Origin: Puniceibacterium confluentis
GTDB lineage: Bacteria; Pseudomonadota; Alphaproteobacteria; Rhodobacterales; Rhodobacteraceae
DNA length: 64,000 bases
NCBI RefSeq assembly: GCF_007923445.1
Contig: NZ_VOJI01000001.1
Coordinates: forward strand, 186,001 to 250,000
Direction of reading: 5' to 3'
Shown in pieces: positions 35,370 through 49,164 of the stretch. Positions within the stretch are counted from its first letter, which is position 1; each line of letters begins with the position of its first letter. A model generated the notes under the pieces. That model did not search any database, was not told where the DNA came from, and saw only the letters and a program-made list of their open reading frames with translations. A program made the translations under genes and the position numbers.

Positions 35370-36842
35370 ATGCGGTTTTTGAGACAGAGCCTGACAGGAC
35401 TGTTCCTCGCGTCCCTGACGCTGGGCCTGCTGGTTTATGCCGCGGCTCTTGTACGCGACGCGGTGCAGGTTCGCATGGCGGACGAGCCCCGGGTACCGCA
35501 AAACCGCGAACGGGTCTTTGCGGTGAACACACTCATGGCGCAGGCGGGCTCCGTTGCGCCGGTTCTCACCGCCTTCGGTCAGATTCAAAGCCGTCGCACC
35601 TTGGAACTGCGCGCTGCGGCTTCGGGGCGGCTGATCGACTTCGCCCCGGAATTCGAAGAGGGGCACAAGGTTGCCAAGGATCAGCTGCTGGTGCGCATCG
35701 ATCCGTCTCAGGCGCAGGCAGAACTTGACCGGGCCAACAGCGATATGCTGGATGCCGAGGCCGAAATCCGCGAAGCCGTCGGGGCTGTCAGCCTTGCGCG
35801 GGATGATCTCGCCGCAGCCGAGGAACAGGCCGCGTTGTACCAGCGCCAGTTTCAGCGCCAGCTTGACCTGAGGAAGAGGGGAGTCGGGACCGATGCGGCC
35901 TCTGACACAGCCGAGCTTTCGGCGTCGACGGCGCGCGGCACCATCCTGGCCCGGCGCAAGGCGCTGGCCGAGGCCGAGGCGCGGGTGGACCAGGCCCGCA
36001 CAACGCTTGCCCGTGCCGAAATTGCCCGCTCCGAGGCGCAGCGACTGCTGTCCGACACAGAGGTCCGCGCGGCTTTTGCCGGAACGCTGAGCGCGGTCAG
36101 CGTGATCGAGGGTCGTCTGGTGTCAGCCAATGAACAGCTTGCCCAGCTGATCGACACCGACGCGCTCGAGGTGGCGTTCCGCGTCTCGACCCAGCAGTAC
36201 GCGCGCCTGCTGACGGAAGACGGGGCCCTTGACCCGGCAAGGGTCACGGCAACACTCGACGTCTTTGGCACCAATCTGGTCGCCACGGGGACGCTGTCGC
36301 GGGAAGGCGCCGCCGTGGGTGAGGGACAGACCGGCCGCCAGCTGTTTGCCCGCCTCGACCGGGCGCGCGGATTCAAGCCCGGCGATTTTGTGACCGTTTC
36401 GATCGACGAAGCGCCGCTGCATTCCGTGATCCGGCTGCCGTCCTCGGCCCTGAGCGCGGCGGACGAGGTGCTGGTTCTTGGTGCGGACGACCGGCTCGAA
36501 GTGATGCAGGTGCAGTTGCTGCGGCGGCAGGGTGACGATGTGCTGGTCCGTGCTCCGGGCCTGGAAGGGCGTGCCGTGGTGGCCGAGCGCACGCCGCTGC
36601 TGGGCGCGGGCATCAAGGTGCGGGCGCTGCAGCCGCCCGGTGCCGCCCCCGTTGCGGACAATGCCCCCGCACAGCCGGAAATGCTCGAACTCAGCGATGA
36701 ACGCCGGGCCCGGCTGGTTGCGTTTGTGCAGGGCAATGGCCGGATGCCGGACGAGGCGAAGCAGCGTATTCTGGCCCAGTTGGGCGAACCGCAGGTGCCG
36801 GCGCAGGTTGTTCAGCGCCTCGAAGCCCGGATCGGTGGGTAG
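35370..36842 (+). CDS. RND efflux periplasmic adaptor (HlyD/MFP family)
   Basis: A 490-residue membrane-fusion protein with an N-terminal hydrophobic anchor (about 8-28). Lipoyl-type halves flank a coiled-coil hairpin (about 115-235, rich in Ala, Glu, Arg), followed by a beta-barrel (FRVSTQQYARLL and onwards) and a membrane-proximal domain with FKPGDFVTVSI. The C-terminal 60 residues form an extra charged tail (LELSDERRARLVAFVQGNG and beyond). AGGAGA lies 7 nt before the ATG. The pump gene follows after 3 bp. The outer-membrane channel is not encoded here. The pumped substrate is unknown. Confidence 0.9.
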   Translation: MRFLRQSLTGLFLASLTLGLLVYAAALVRDAVQVRMADEPRVPQNRERVFAVNTLMAQAGSVAPVLTAFGQIQSRRTLELRAAASGRLIDFAPEFEEGHKVAKDQLLVRIDPSQAQAELDRANSDMLDAEAEIREAVGAVSLARDDLAAAEEQAALYQRQFQRQLDLRKRGVGTDAASDTAELSASTARGTILARRKALAEAEARVDQARTTLARAEIARSEAQRLLSDTEVRAAFAGTLSAVSVIEGRLVSANEQLAQLIDTDALEVAFRVSTQQYARLLTEDGALDPARVTATLDVFGTNLVATGTLSREGAAVGEGQTGRQLFARLDRARGFKPGDFVTVSIDEAPLHSVIRLPSSALSAADEVLVLGADDRLEVMQVQLLRRQGDDVLVRAPGLEGRAVVAERTPLLGAGIKVRALQPPGAAPVADNAPAQPEMLELSDERRARLVAFVQGNGRMPDEAKQRILAQLGEPQVPAQVVQRLEARIGG

Positions 36843-36845
36843 GGC

Positions 36846-39800
36846 ATGGTGCGCGCGACCCCTCCCGCGGCCGGTGGTCTGCTCAGCTATTTCACCCGGC
36901 ATCGGACGCTGGCCAACCTTTTGCTGGTGCTTATGCTTGCCGCCGGGGGGCTGGCGCTGCCCAACATGCGCGCCCAGTTCTTTCCGGATGTCGTTGTCGA
37001 TGACATCAGTGTCACGGTGACCTGGGACGGGGCCGGGGCGGCGGATGTCGATTCCGCCATCGTGCAGGTTCTGGAGCCCGCCCTGCTGGTGGTGCAGGGC
37101 GTCGAATCGTCGGAATCCCGTTCTCGGGAAGGCAGCGCTGTGGTTCAGCTCGAGTTTGAACCGAACTGGGACATGGCGCGGGCGGCCGCGGATGTGCAGT
37201 CGGCCGTCGATGCCGTCACCGGCCTGCCGGACGAGGCGGACGAGCCCGAGGTCACCCGGGGCGCCTGGTACGATCGCGTGACCGATCTCGTGATCACCGG
37301 CCCGCTGGCGCCTGACCAGCTGGCGCGTTTTGCCGACGAACTTGTCACCCGCCTGTTTGCCGAAGGCGTCACCCGGACCACGATCCGCGGTCTGGCCGCG
37401 CCGCAGATCCTGATCGAAGTTCCCGGCGCCAATCTCATCGCCTATGACGTGACGCTGCGCGAGATCGCCGACGCCATCGCTGCCGAGGTCGATGCCGACC
37501 CGGCAGGGGATGTCAGCGGCGCCAACGCCCGCGTCCGGACCGGGGTCGAGAAACGCTCGGCCGAGCAGATTTCGCGCATCACCCTGCGCTCGAACCCGGA
37601 CGGATCGACAGTGACGGTGGGCGATGTGGCGCGGCTGCAACTGCAGGGCACCGACCGCGAGCGGACCTACTTTGTCGGCGCCAATCCGGCGATTTCGATC
37701 CGCGTTGACCGCACCGCTCGGGGCGATGCGATCGGTATCCAGGATCAGGTCCAGCAGGTTGCGGACCGGATGGAGGCGGAACTGCCCGCCGGCGTCACCA
37801 TCGACCTCATCCGCACGCGGTCAGAAGCGATCACCGGGCGGCTGAATATTCTGCTGGAAAACGGTCTTACCGGGTTGGGGCTGGTGGTGCTGCTGCTGTT
37901 TCTGTTTCTCAATGCGCGCACCGCTTTCTGGGTCGCGGCCGGAATCCCGACGGCGATGCTGGCGGCAATCGCGCTGATGTTCGCCTTTGGCATCACCTTC
38001 AACATGATCTCGCTGTTTGCGCTGATCATCACTCTTGGCATCGTGGTCGACGATGCCATCGTCGTGGGCGAACACGCCGACCACCTGGCCCGCCGTGGCA
38101 TGCCGCCGGTCGAAGCGGCGGAAACGGCGGCCAAGCGGATGGCGCTGCCGGTGTTCTGCGCCACACTGACCACGGTCATCGCCTTTTTCGGGTTGGTCGC
38201 CGTTGGCGGCCGGTTTGGCGATCTGATCAAGGACATTCCCTTTACCGTGATCGTGGTCTTGCTCGCCTCGCTGGTGGAATGTTTTCTGATCCTGCCAAAC
38301 CACATGGCCCATGCCATCGCCCATTCGGCCCGGGAACATTGGTACGACCTGCCCTCGCGGCTGATGAACCGGGGCTTCCGCCGTCTGCGCGACACCCTGT
38401 TCCGCCCGTTCATGGCCGGGGTCGTGATGTTCCGCTACGCGGTTCTGGCCGGGGTGGTTGTGTTGCTCGCGTCGCAGGTGGCCCTGCTGATCCGCGGTGA
38501 CGTGCAATGGCGGTTTTTCAACGCACCCGAACAGGCCTCGATCACCGGAAACTTTGCCATGGCTCCGGGGGCGACGCGCGCCGACAGCCTGGCGATGATG
38601 CAGGAAATGCAGCGTGCCGCCGAGGCGCTGGGACAGAAGTACAAGGAAGAATACGGCCTGAATCCCATCGCTTATGTCATCGCCGAGGTGGGCGGCAACG
38701 CCGGACGCGGGATGGCGGGCACCGACAGCAAGGACGCGGATCAGCTGGGCGCGATCTCGATCGAACTGATCGAGGCGGACCTGCGGCCCTATTCCAGCTT
38801 TGCCTTTGTCGCGGCGCTGCAGGACGCGGTGGTGCCGCACCCGATGTCCGAAACCGTCAGCTTTCGCGGCATGCGGTCCGGACCCGGCGGCGATGCGCTG
38901 GACGTGCAATTCTATGGAGCCAGCGCCGAAGTACTGAAATCCGCCTCCGAGGCGCTCAAGACCGCTCTGGTACGGTTCCCTGAGGTGTCGGCGGTCGAGG
39001 ACAATCTGTCTTATGACAAGGAAGAGTTGATACTGGAGCTGACCCCGCAGGGGCAGGCGCTGGGCTTTGACATCGACTCGCTTGGGGCGACGCTGCGCAA
39101 CCGGTTGAATGGCATCGAGGCGGCCACCTATCCCGACGGGCCGCGCTCGGCGGCGATCCGTGTGGAGCTGCCCGCAGAGGAACTGACGGCGGATTTTCTT
39201 GAACGGATGATGTTGCGCACCCCGGGCGGCGCCTATGTCCTGCTCGCTGACCTGGTGCAGGTTACCCGGTCCACCGGCTTTTCCACGGTACGCCGCGAAA
39301 ACGGCATCCGGCTGATTTCCGTCACCGGCGACATTTCCGAAGACGATCCCGCACGCGCGACCGAGATCATGCAGGCGCTGGAACAGGAGATCCTGCCGCA
39401 GATTGCCGCCGAGAAGCAGGTCGATTATCGCCTGTCGGGTCTGTCCGAGCAGGAGGACGCATTCCTAAGCGATGCACTGACCGGATTGATCCTGGTGCTG
39501 CTGGGGATCTATCTCGTGCTCGCCTGGGTCTTTGCCAGCTGGTCCCGGCCGCTGGTGGTGATGGCGATCATTCCCTTCGGCCTTGTCGGCACGATCTACG
39601 GCCATGCACTGTGGGAGGTGCCGCTCAGCATGTTCACCGTGGTGGGTCTGCTGGGCATGACCGGCATCATCATCAACGATTCCATCGTTCTGGTGACCAC
39701 CATCGACGAATACGGCGCCACGCGCGGCGTGGTGCCCGCCATCATCGACGGCGCGGCGGACCGGCTGCGCCCGGTGATGTTGACCACGCTGACCACGGTG

Positions 39801-40238
39801 CTGGGACTGACACCGCTGCTGTATGAAAAGTCCGCCGATGCGCAGTTTCTCAAACCCACGGTGATCACCCTGGTCTACGGTCTCGGGTTCGGCATGGTGC
39901 TGGTGCTGCTGGTGGTGCCGGCGCTGATCGCGGTTCAGCAGGACATCGCGCGCCAGATCAAGGCGCTGCGCCACGGGCTGCGGTTCCGGCTGCGCGGCGT
40001 GCGCGGGCTGATGCTGTGCGCGGCGATGCTGGTGACGGGCTGGCTGGCGGTGACGCTGGGTTGGGCGGCGGTGACCGGAGACCTGCCGACAGCGCTGCGG
40101 TTCGGCCCGCTTGCCGCACTGGGCGCCCTTCAGGCCGGGCTGCTGCTGTTCGTGACGGGCGCGGCGGCGGTATCCGTGGGCATGTTCGTGCTGGCGTCAC
40201 TGGCGCGCCTGCTGTGGCGGCGACCGGCGCAGGGCTGA
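36846..40238 (+). CDS. RND-family efflux pump, inner-membrane subunit
   Basis: A 1130-residue AcrB/MexB-type proton-driven exporter. The first transmembrane helix (about 18-38, TLANLLLVLMLAAGGLALPNM) is followed by a large periplasmic porter domain, a helix bundle (about 330-540) with the paired Asp in LGIVVDDAIVVGEH, and the second half with TGIIINDSIVLVTTIDEYG. The family normally has about 1030-1050 residues; the last 80 here contain three further hydrophobic segments (LMLCAAMLVTGWLAVTLGWAA and others), so the C terminus is longer than usual. It forms a two-gene operon with the adaptor. Confidence 0.93.
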   Translation: MVRATPPAAGGLLSYFTRHRTLANLLLVLMLAAGGLALPNMRAQFFPDVVVDDISVTVTWDGAGAADVDSAIVQVLEPALLVVQGVESSESRSREGSAVVQLEFEPNWDMARAAADVQSAVDAVTGLPDEADEPEVTRGAWYDRVTDLVITGPLAPDQLARFADELVTRLFAEGVTRTTIRGLAAPQILIEVPGANLIAYDVTLREIADAIAAEVDADPAGDVSGANARVRTGVEKRSAEQISRITLRSNPDGSTVTVGDVARLQLQGTDRERTYFVGANPAISIRVDRTARGDAIGIQDQVQQVADRMEAELPAGVTIDLIRTRSEAITGRLNILLENGLTGLGLVVLLLFLFLNARTAFWVAAGIPTAMLAAIALMFAFGITFNMISLFALIITLGIVVDDAIVVGEHADHLARRGMPPVEAAETAAKRMALPVFCATLTTVIAFFGLVAVGGRFGDLIKDIPFTVIVVLLASLVECFLILPNHMAHAIAHSAREHWYDLPSRLMNRGFRRLRDTLFRPFMAGVVMFRYAVLAGVVVLLASQVALLIRGDVQWRFFNAPEQASITGNFAMAPGATRADSLAMMQEMQRAAEALGQKYKEEYGLNPIAYVIAEVGGNAGRGMAGTDSKDADQLGAISIELIEADLRPYSSFAFVAALQDAVVPHPMSETVSFRGMRSGPGGDALDVQFYGASAEVLKSASEALKTALVRFPEVSAVEDNLSYDKEELILELTPQGQALGFDIDSLGATLRNRLNGIEAATYPDGPRSAAIRVELPAEELTADFLERMMLRTPGGAYVLLADLVQVTRSTGFSTVRRENGIRLISVTGDISEDDPARATEIMQALEQEILPQIAAEKQVDYRLSGLSEQEDAFLSDALTGLILVLLGIYLVLAWVFASWSRPLVVMAIIPFGLVGTIYGHALWEVPLSMFTVVGLLGMTGIIINDSIVLVTTIDEYGATRGVVPAIIDGAADRLRPVMLTTLTTVLGLTPLLYEKSADAQFLKPTVITLVYGLGFGMVLVLLVVPALIAVQQDIARQIKALRHGLRFRLRGVRGLMLCAAMLVTGWLAVTLGWAAVTGDLPTALRFGPLAALGALQAGLLLFVTGAAAVSVGMFVLASLARLLWRRPAQG

Positions 40239-40314
40239 AAGCTTTCAGCCCCGGCCGCCACGATACACGGCGGTGGAGGCAAAGGTGGCGACCCGAAGGC
40301 CGCCACGCATTGAA

Positions 40315-42090
40315 CTATTCCTGTGGCAGCGACCGCAGGCGCAGCTCCATCAGCTGCTCCGGGGTCGGCTCGCTCGGTGCGCCCATCATCACGTCCTCGG
40401 CGCGCTGGTTCATCGGGAACATGATGACTTCGCGGATGTTCGCCTCGTCCGCCAGCAGCATCACGATGCGGTCGATGCCGGCGGCGCAGCCACCGTGCGG
40501 CGGGGCGCCGAAACGGAAGGCATTGACCATGCCGCCAAAGCGCTTGCGCACCTCTTCCTCGCCATAGCCGGCGATCTCGAAGGCCTTGAACATGATCTCG
40601 GGGCGGTGGTTGCGGATCGCGCCGCTGACCAGTTCATAGCCGTTGCAGGCCAGGTCATACTGGAACCCCAGCACGTCGAGCGGATCCCCGAGCAGCGCCT
40701 CCATCCCGCCCTGCGGCATCGAGAAGGGGTTGTGCTCAAAGTCGATCTTGCCGCTCTCGGCGTCCTTTTCGTAGATCGGGAAATCCACGATCCAGGCAAA
40801 GGCAAAGCGGTCCTTGTCGGTCAGGCCCAGCTCTTCACCGATCGCGGTGCGCGCCCGGCCTGCGACCGCCTCGAACTGCTTGGGCTTGCCCCCCAGGAAG
40901 AAGGCCGCGTCGCCAACATCCAGGCCCAGTTGCTGGCGGATCGCCTCGGTCCGCTCGGGGCCGATGTTCTTGGCCAGCGGTCCGGCGGCTTCGATGCCCT
41001 GCCCCTGATCGCGCCAGAAGATATAGCCCATGCCGGGCAGACCTTCCTTTTGCGCAAAGGCGTTCATCCGGTCGCAGAACTTGCGCGAGCCGCCGCCGGG
41101 GGCGGGGATGGCGCGGATCTGGGTTCCGTCCTGCTCCAGCAGCTTGGCGAAGATCGCGAACCCGGAGCCAGCGAAGTGTTCACTCACAACCTGCATCTTG
41201 ATCGGGTTGCGCAGGTCGGGCTTGTCGGTGCCGTACCAGAGCGCCGCATCCTTGTAGGAAATCTGCTCCCAGGTCTGGTCGACCTTGCGGCCCTTGCCGA
41301 ACTCTTCGAAGACGCCGCCGATCACCGGCTGGATGGTGTCGAACACGTCCTGCTGGGTGACAAACGACATCTCGAGGTCAAGCTGATAGAAATCGGTGGG
41401 CGAGCGGTCGGCGCGCGGGTCTTCGTCGCGGAAACAGGGCGCGATCTGGAAATACTTGTCAAAACCCGACACCATGATCAGCTGCTTGAACTGCTGCGGC
41501 GCCTGCGGCAGGGCATAGAACTTGCCCGGGTGCAGACGGCTGGGCACCAGAAAGTCGCGCGCGCCTTCGGGCGACGACGCGGTGATGATCGGCGTCTGGT
41601 ATTCGCGAAAGCCCTGATCCCACATCCGGCGGCGCATCGAGGCGACCACATCCGAACGCAGGGTCATGTTCCTCTGCATCACCTCGCGGCGCAGATCGAG
41701 GTAACGATAGCGCAGGCGGGTTTCCTCGGGGTATTCCTGATCGCCAAAGACGATCAGCGGCAGTTCATCGGCCGCGCCCAGTACCTCGATGCCCCGCACG
41801 AAGACTTCGATTTCGCCGGTGGGCAGCTTGGGGTTCACCAGCGCCGCGTCGCGTGCCTTGACCTCGCCGTCGATGCGGATGCACCACTCGCTGCGCACCT
41901 TTTCTACGTCACCAAAGGCAGCCGAATCCGGATCACACAGAACCTGGGTGATGCCATAGTGGTCACGCAGGTCGATGAACAGGATGCCGCCATGATCGCG
42001 GACCCGGTGCACCCATCCCGACAGGCGGACGGTGTCGCCGACATTCGCGGCCGTGAGATCGGCGCAGGTGTGGGTGCGATAGGCATGCAT
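40315..42090 (-). CDS. aspS: aspartyl-tRNA synthetase
   Basis: A 591-residue class II synthetase that charges tRNA-Asp. An N-terminal OB-fold ([22 protein letters not shown]) binds the anticodon, and class II motifs are visible as RYRYLDLRR (motif 1 region), [17 protein letters not shown] (motif 2) and [16 protein letters not shown] (motif 3). The bacterial-type GAD insertion lies between ([14 protein letters not shown]). The start ATG 42090 has GAGGA about 9 nt upstream; the frame extends further but without support. The gene diverges from carB. Whether it also charges tRNA-Asn cannot be judged. Confidence 0.97.
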   Translation of the reverse strand: MHAYRTHTCADLTAANVGDTVRLSGWVHRVRDHGGILFIDLRDHYGITQVLCDPDSAAFGDVEKVRSEWCIRIDGEVKARDAALVNPKLPTGEIEVFVRGIEVLGAADELPLIVFGDQEYPEETRLRYRYLDLRREVMQRNMTLRSDVVASMRRRMWDQGFREYQTPIITASSPEGARDFLVPSRLHPGKFYALPQAPQQFKQLIMVSGFDKYFQIAPCFRDEDPRADRSPTDFYQLDLEMSFVTQQDVFDTIQPVIGGVFEEFGKGRKVDQTWEQISYKDAALWYGTDKPDLRNPIKMQVVSEHFAGSGFAIFAKLLEQDGTQIRAIPAPGGGSRKFCDRMNAFAQKEGLPGMGYIFWRDQGQGIEAAGPLAKNIGPERTEAIRQQLGLDVGDAAFFLGGKPKQFEAVAGRARTAIGEELGLTDKDRFAFAWIVDFPIYEKDAESGKIDFEHNPFSMPQGGMEALLGDPLDVLGFQYDLACNGYELVSGAIRNHRPEIMFKAFEIAGYGEEEVRKRFGGMVNAFRFGAPPHGGCAAGIDRIVMLLADEANIREVIMFPMNQRAEDVMMGAPSEPTPEQLMELRLRSLPQE

Positions 42091-42271
42091 AAGCACTGGT
42101 CCTCTTAGAAATCCGGGTGAGGGCGGTACATCCTGTGGCGGCGCGAAAGTCAAGCCGCACGCGCCGTCAGACGCCGACATCGCCGGTTCCGGCGTCCGGA
42201 TGCCGTCGCCGCCTGCGGCAACTCTGCCTTTGGCCGACACGAACGCGTCGGGCGGGCGGGCGGGTATGGGG

Positions 42272-42299
42272 TTGCGCCCGAACCCGCGTTGTCTATAAC
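42272..42299 (+). promoter_or_regulatory. sigma70-type promoter of carB
   Basis: TTGCGC (42272-42277), a 16-bp spacer and TATAAC (42294-42299). The message would start near 42306 and carry a 75-nt leader with an imperfect stem: TGCACCCCGG (42311-42320) with CCGGGTGCA (42344-42352). Confidence 0.5.
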
Positions 42300-42380
42300 C
42301 CACGACAATTTGCACCCCGGCCCCGAGTCTGCATCCCGGGTCGCCGGGTGCACTCTCCTGCCGCTTTGACGAGGTCAGCC

Positions 42381-45728
<3,348 letters not shown>

Positions 45729-45849
45729 CCCGGCTTCAACCCGCGCCGGGCATTGCCTGCCCCTGAGGTGGCGTTTGCACCGGTTTGGCGGCGCATTTAA
45801 TGCGCGCCACATCATTCGTCATGCAGAGCCATGCGCTGACGTCACCCAA

Positions 45850-45876
45850 GCGCCAGCCCCGGGGAGGGGCAGGCGC
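45850..45876 (+). terminator. GC-rich hairpin downstream of carB
   Basis: GCGCC-A-GCCCC (45850-45860) pairs with GGGGC-A-GGCGC (45866-45876), with one A-A mismatch and a GGGGA loop. It lies 120 bp after the carB stop and has no T-run, so it is a weak terminator call. Confidence 0.35.
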
Positions 45877-45965
45877 TGCCCGGTGCCGTCGGCTTGGTTC
45901 CGGGCTTGCCGTTTGATCGAAGGCAGAAATGCACCGAAATTTCGAAGCAATATTGGCTGCAATGG

Positions 45966-46283
45966 CTAAATTTGGAGCTCGATTTCAAATGAACCCACAA
46001 GCTGAATGTCAATAATCCCCTCTCCTTCAGAAACATGAATTGACCTTGCAAGACTCAAAATTAAGGGATGTTCCGGATCAGTGGAGAGATATGCATCAAG
46101 GCAAATATGGGGGAGCTCGAAACGGTTCCTTCGTTCGTCAAAATCAGTCATCATCTGATGTGGGGCAGCCCACTTATATCTTGTTTCGATGTGGCCATTC
46201 TGGCTCCGGAAGATTTTGCCGTCAGTGATTTCAGATGTATAGCCTGTAAGGCGTCTAGCCAAATCGTCTAGGCTCAGGAACAC
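45966..46283 (-). CDS. hypothetical protein in an AT-rich island
   Basis: A 105-residue frame with a natural-looking composition (MFLSLDDLARRLTGYTSE and an acidic, beta-prone C terminus ending IDIQLVGSFEIELQI). It opens with GTG at 46283 and has no clear Shine-Dalgarno sequence. The surrounding 350 bp are visibly AT-richer than both neighbours (carB and gpmI), which suggests recent acquisition or a gene remnant. No family is recognised. It could be a chance ORF. Confidence 0.42.
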   Translation of the reverse strand: MFLSLDDLARRLTGYTSEITDGKIFRSQNGHIETRYKWAAPHQMMTDFDERRNRFELPHICLDAYLSTDPEHPLILSLARSIHVSEGEGIIDIQLVGSFEIELQI

Positions 46284-46521
46284 CGACTGTATTCAATGTG
46301 TCCCGAGCCTGCCGTCGGTTTCGTTCGCGTCAGTCCAATCAATTCCCGTCTTTTGACCAAATACCATCCATTCGAGAATGCCGCTGGTTCAGCCCGCGTC
46401 AACGCCGCACAGTTTTGACACTTTGGACGGGCATGAAGCAGTTACTACATCCCCCTCCACATCCCCGCCAACCTCTGCTAGACCGCGCCCAAACCCCTCC
46501 TGACACCAAAGGGTGCGCCTC

Positions 46522-48039
46522 ATGACCACGCCGAAACCCGTTGTTCTCACCATCCTCGACGGATGGGGGCTGCGTGACGATACCACCGCCAACGCGCCCG
46601 CGCTTGCCCACACCCCGACGATGGACTGGCTCTCCGCCAATTGCCCCAGGGCCAGGCTAATCACCCACGGCCCCGACGTGGGCCTGCCGTCCGGGCAGAT
46701 GGGCAACTCCGAGGTCGGGCACACCAACATCGGCGCCGGCCGGATCGTGGCGATGGACCTCGGGCAGATCGACCTTGCGATCGAGGACGGCACGTTCTTC
46801 AAGAACCCGGCCCTGCAGGAGATGATCCAGACCCTGCAGGACACCAACGGCACCGCGCATCTCATGGGAGTGGTGAGCAACGGCGGGGTTCACGGCCACC
46901 TCAACCACATCTTTGCCGCCGCCAAGGCGATCAGCCAGACCGGGGTTCCGGTGCTGATCCACGCCATCACCGACGGCCGCGACGTGGCACCGAAATCCGC
47001 CGCCTCGTATATCGAAAAGCTGCAAAGGCGCCTGCCGCAGAACGTGCATATCGCCACAGTGATCGGGCGCTACTTTGCCATGGACCGCGACACCCGCTGG
47101 GAGCGGGTGCAAACCGCCTATGACGCCATGGTGCATGGCAAGGGCGAGACTGCCGCCAGCGCGAAAGAGGCCGTGGCACAGGCCTACAAGGCCGATGTGA
47201 CCGACGAATTCATCCCGGCCACGGTGATTGACGGCTATGACGGCATTCGCGAGGGTGACGGCTTTTTCTGCCTCAACTTCCGCGCCGACCGCGCCCGCGA
47301 AATCCTTGCCGCCATCGGCGCGCCGGAGTTCGACGGTTTTGCCCGCGGGACCCGGCCGCAGCTTGCCGGTTTTCTCGGGATGGTCGAATATTCCGAGGAT
47401 CACGCGACCTACATGACGACCGTGTTCCCGAAGCGCGACCTGCGCAACACTCTGGGCGAATGGGTCGCCAAGCAGGGCAAGACCCAGTTCCGCCTGGCGG
47501 AAACCGAGAAATATCCGCATGTGACCTTCTTTCTCAACGGCGGCAAGGAAACGCCCGAGCCGCAGGAGGATCGCTTTATGCCCAAGTCGCCGAACGTCGC
47601 GACCTACGACCTGCAGCCAGAGATGTCCTCGGCAGAGGTGACCGAGAAGTTTGTCGAGGCGATCGAACGGGGCTATGATCTGATCATCACCAACTATGCA
47701 AATCCCGACATGGTCGGGCACACCGGCGATCTCAAGGCGGCGATCCGGGCCTGCGAGGCGGTGGACGCCGGGCTTGGCCGGGTGCTCGACGCGGTCCGGG
47801 CCGCGGGAGGAGCGATGATCGTGACCGCCGATCACGGCAATTGCGAAACCATGGTCGACCCGGAAACCGGCGGCCCGCACACGGCGCATACGTTGAACCT
47901 AGTGCCGGTGGTGCTGTTCGGCGGGCCGAAAAAGAGCAGGCTGCGCGACGGGCGGTTGTCCGATCTGGCGCCGACGCTGCTGCAATTGATGGGGCTGGAG
48001 CAGCCCGAGGAAATGACCGGGAAGAGCCTGCTGCTGTGA
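46522..48039 (+). CDS. gpmI: 2,3-bisphosphoglycerate-independent phosphoglycerate mutase
   Basis: A 505-residue metal-dependent mutase of glycolysis and gluconeogenesis. Asp13 (LTILDGWG) and the phosphorylated Ser63 (QMGNSEVGHTNIGAG) are in place, as are HAITDGRDVAP, NFRADRARE, and the C-terminal metal ligands in NYANPDMVGHTGDL and VTADHGNCE. I chose the ATG at 46522 (MTTPKPVVLTIL) with AAAGGG 8 nt upstream rather than the GTG at 46513. Its stop overlaps the GTG start of envC, so gpmI, envC and ctpA form one operon. Confidence 0.97.
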   Translation: MTTPKPVVLTILDGWGLRDDTTANAPALAHTPTMDWLSANCPRARLITHGPDVGLPSGQMGNSEVGHTNIGAGRIVAMDLGQIDLAIEDGTFFKNPALQEMIQTLQDTNGTAHLMGVVSNGGVHGHLNHIFAAAKAISQTGVPVLIHAITDGRDVAPKSAASYIEKLQRRLPQNVHIATVIGRYFAMDRDTRWERVQTAYDAMVHGKGETAASAKEAVAQAYKADVTDEFIPATVIDGYDGIREGDGFFCLNFRADRAREILAAIGAPEFDGFARGTRPQLAGFLGMVEYSEDHATYMTTVFPKRDLRNTLGEWVAKQGKTQFRLAETEKYPHVTFFLNGGKETPEPQEDRFMPKSPNVATYDLQPEMSSAEVTEKFVEAIERGYDLIITNYANPDMVGHTGDLKAAIRACEAVDAGLGRVLDAVRAAGGAMIVTADHGNCETMVDPETGGPHTAHTLNLVPVVLFGGPKKSRLRDGRLSDLAPTLLQLMGLEQPEEMTGKSLLL

Positions 48040-49160
48040 TACGTCGCGCCGCGCTATGTCTGATGTGCCTGGCCGCCCCTGCCGTGGCGCAGGAATCGGC
48101 GGCTGCGGCACGGGCGGCAGCGGCGCAGCTCGAGGCGGCGACAGTCCAGCTTGACCGTGCCGACGGCGCGCGCGACCGGATCAGGGCGCTGACCGAAACG
48201 GTGCGTGCCTATGAGGCCGGGCTTTCGGCGATGCGTGACGGATTGCGCGACGCGGCAATCCGCGAAACCGAACTCAGCCGCAAATTGCGGGGCCGCGAAG
48301 ATGAGGTGGCGCAGTTGCTGGGGGCGCTGCAGGGCATCGGTCGTGCGGCGGCGCCGGAAACCCTGCTGCACCCTGCGGGGCCGGTGGGCACCGCCCGTTC
48401 CGGCATGTTGCTGGCGGCGGTGACGCCGGGTCTGGCGGCCAATGCGGCGGACCTGCGCGCCGATCTCGCCGAGGTGACGACACTGCGGCAGTTGCAGGAG
48501 GATGCGGTAAAGACATTGCAGCAGGGTCTGGCCGGGGTGCAGCAGGCGCGCACCGCTCTGAGCCATGCAATGGCCGAGCGCACCGAACTGCCGATGCGCT
48601 TTACCGAGGATCCGGTGCGCACCGCGATCCTGATTTCCGCCACCGAAACGCTGGAAGGCTTTGCCAGTGGCCTGAGTGAAATCACCGAAGAGGATTCCGA
48701 AAGCCTTCTGCCCTCCATCGAGGGGCGCATGGGCACGCTGCCCTGGCCCGTGTCCGGCCAAATCCTGCGCCGAGCGGGGCAGGAAGATGCAGCCGGGGTG
48801 GAACGCCCCGGCGTGGTTCTGGCCACCCGCCCGCGCGCCCTGGTCACCACCCCGACCAGTGCCACAATCCGCTACCGCGGGCCGCTGCTGGACTACGGGC
48901 TTGTCAGCATACTCGAACCGCAGGCTGACCTGCTGTTTGTTCTGGCCGGGCTCGACACCGTCTACGGCGAAATCGGCGAGGTTCTTGCAGCCGGTGCACC
49001 GGTCGGGCTTATGGGGGGCACCGAGGCGGAAACCGGGGATATCCTGTCACCAATCGGTGATAGGGCTGGAAACGCCCGCCCGGAAACGCTCTATATAGAG
49101 GTCAGACAGGGTGATTTGCCCGTGGACCCGATGACCTGGTTCTCAACCGACAAGGGATGA
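48036..49160 (+). CDS. envC: EnvC-like murein hydrolase activator (degenerate M23 domain)
   Basis: A 374-residue exported protein. A signal peptide (about 1-19, ending APAVAQ) is followed by a long coiled coil (about 25-210, Ala/Glu/Arg-rich) and a C-terminal LytM/M23 fold. The zinc-binding His residues of active M23 peptidases are missing: the usual LHFE motif reads LYIEVRQ and no HxxxD pair is seen. This fits EnvC, which does not cut peptidoglycan itself but activates amidases during cell separation. It starts with a GTG overlapping the gpmI stop (GTGA). Confidence 0.85.
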   Translation: MIRRAALCLMCLAAPAVAQESAAAARAAAAQLEAATVQLDRADGARDRIRALTETVRAYEAGLSAMRDGLRDAAIRETELSRKLRGREDEVAQLLGALQGIGRAAAPETLLHPAGPVGTARSGMLLAAVTPGLAANAADLRADLAEVTTLRQLQEDAVKTLQQGLAGVQQARTALSHAMAERTELPMRFTEDPVRTAILISATETLEGFASGLSEITEEDSESLLPSIEGRMGTLPWPVSGQILRRAGQEDAAGVERPGVVLATRPRALVTTPTSATIRYRGPLLDYGLVSILEPQADLLFVLAGLDTVYGEIGEVLAAGAPVGLMGGTEAETGDILSPIGDRAGNARPETLYIEVRQGDLPVDPMTWFSTDKG

Positions 49161-49164
49161 CACA

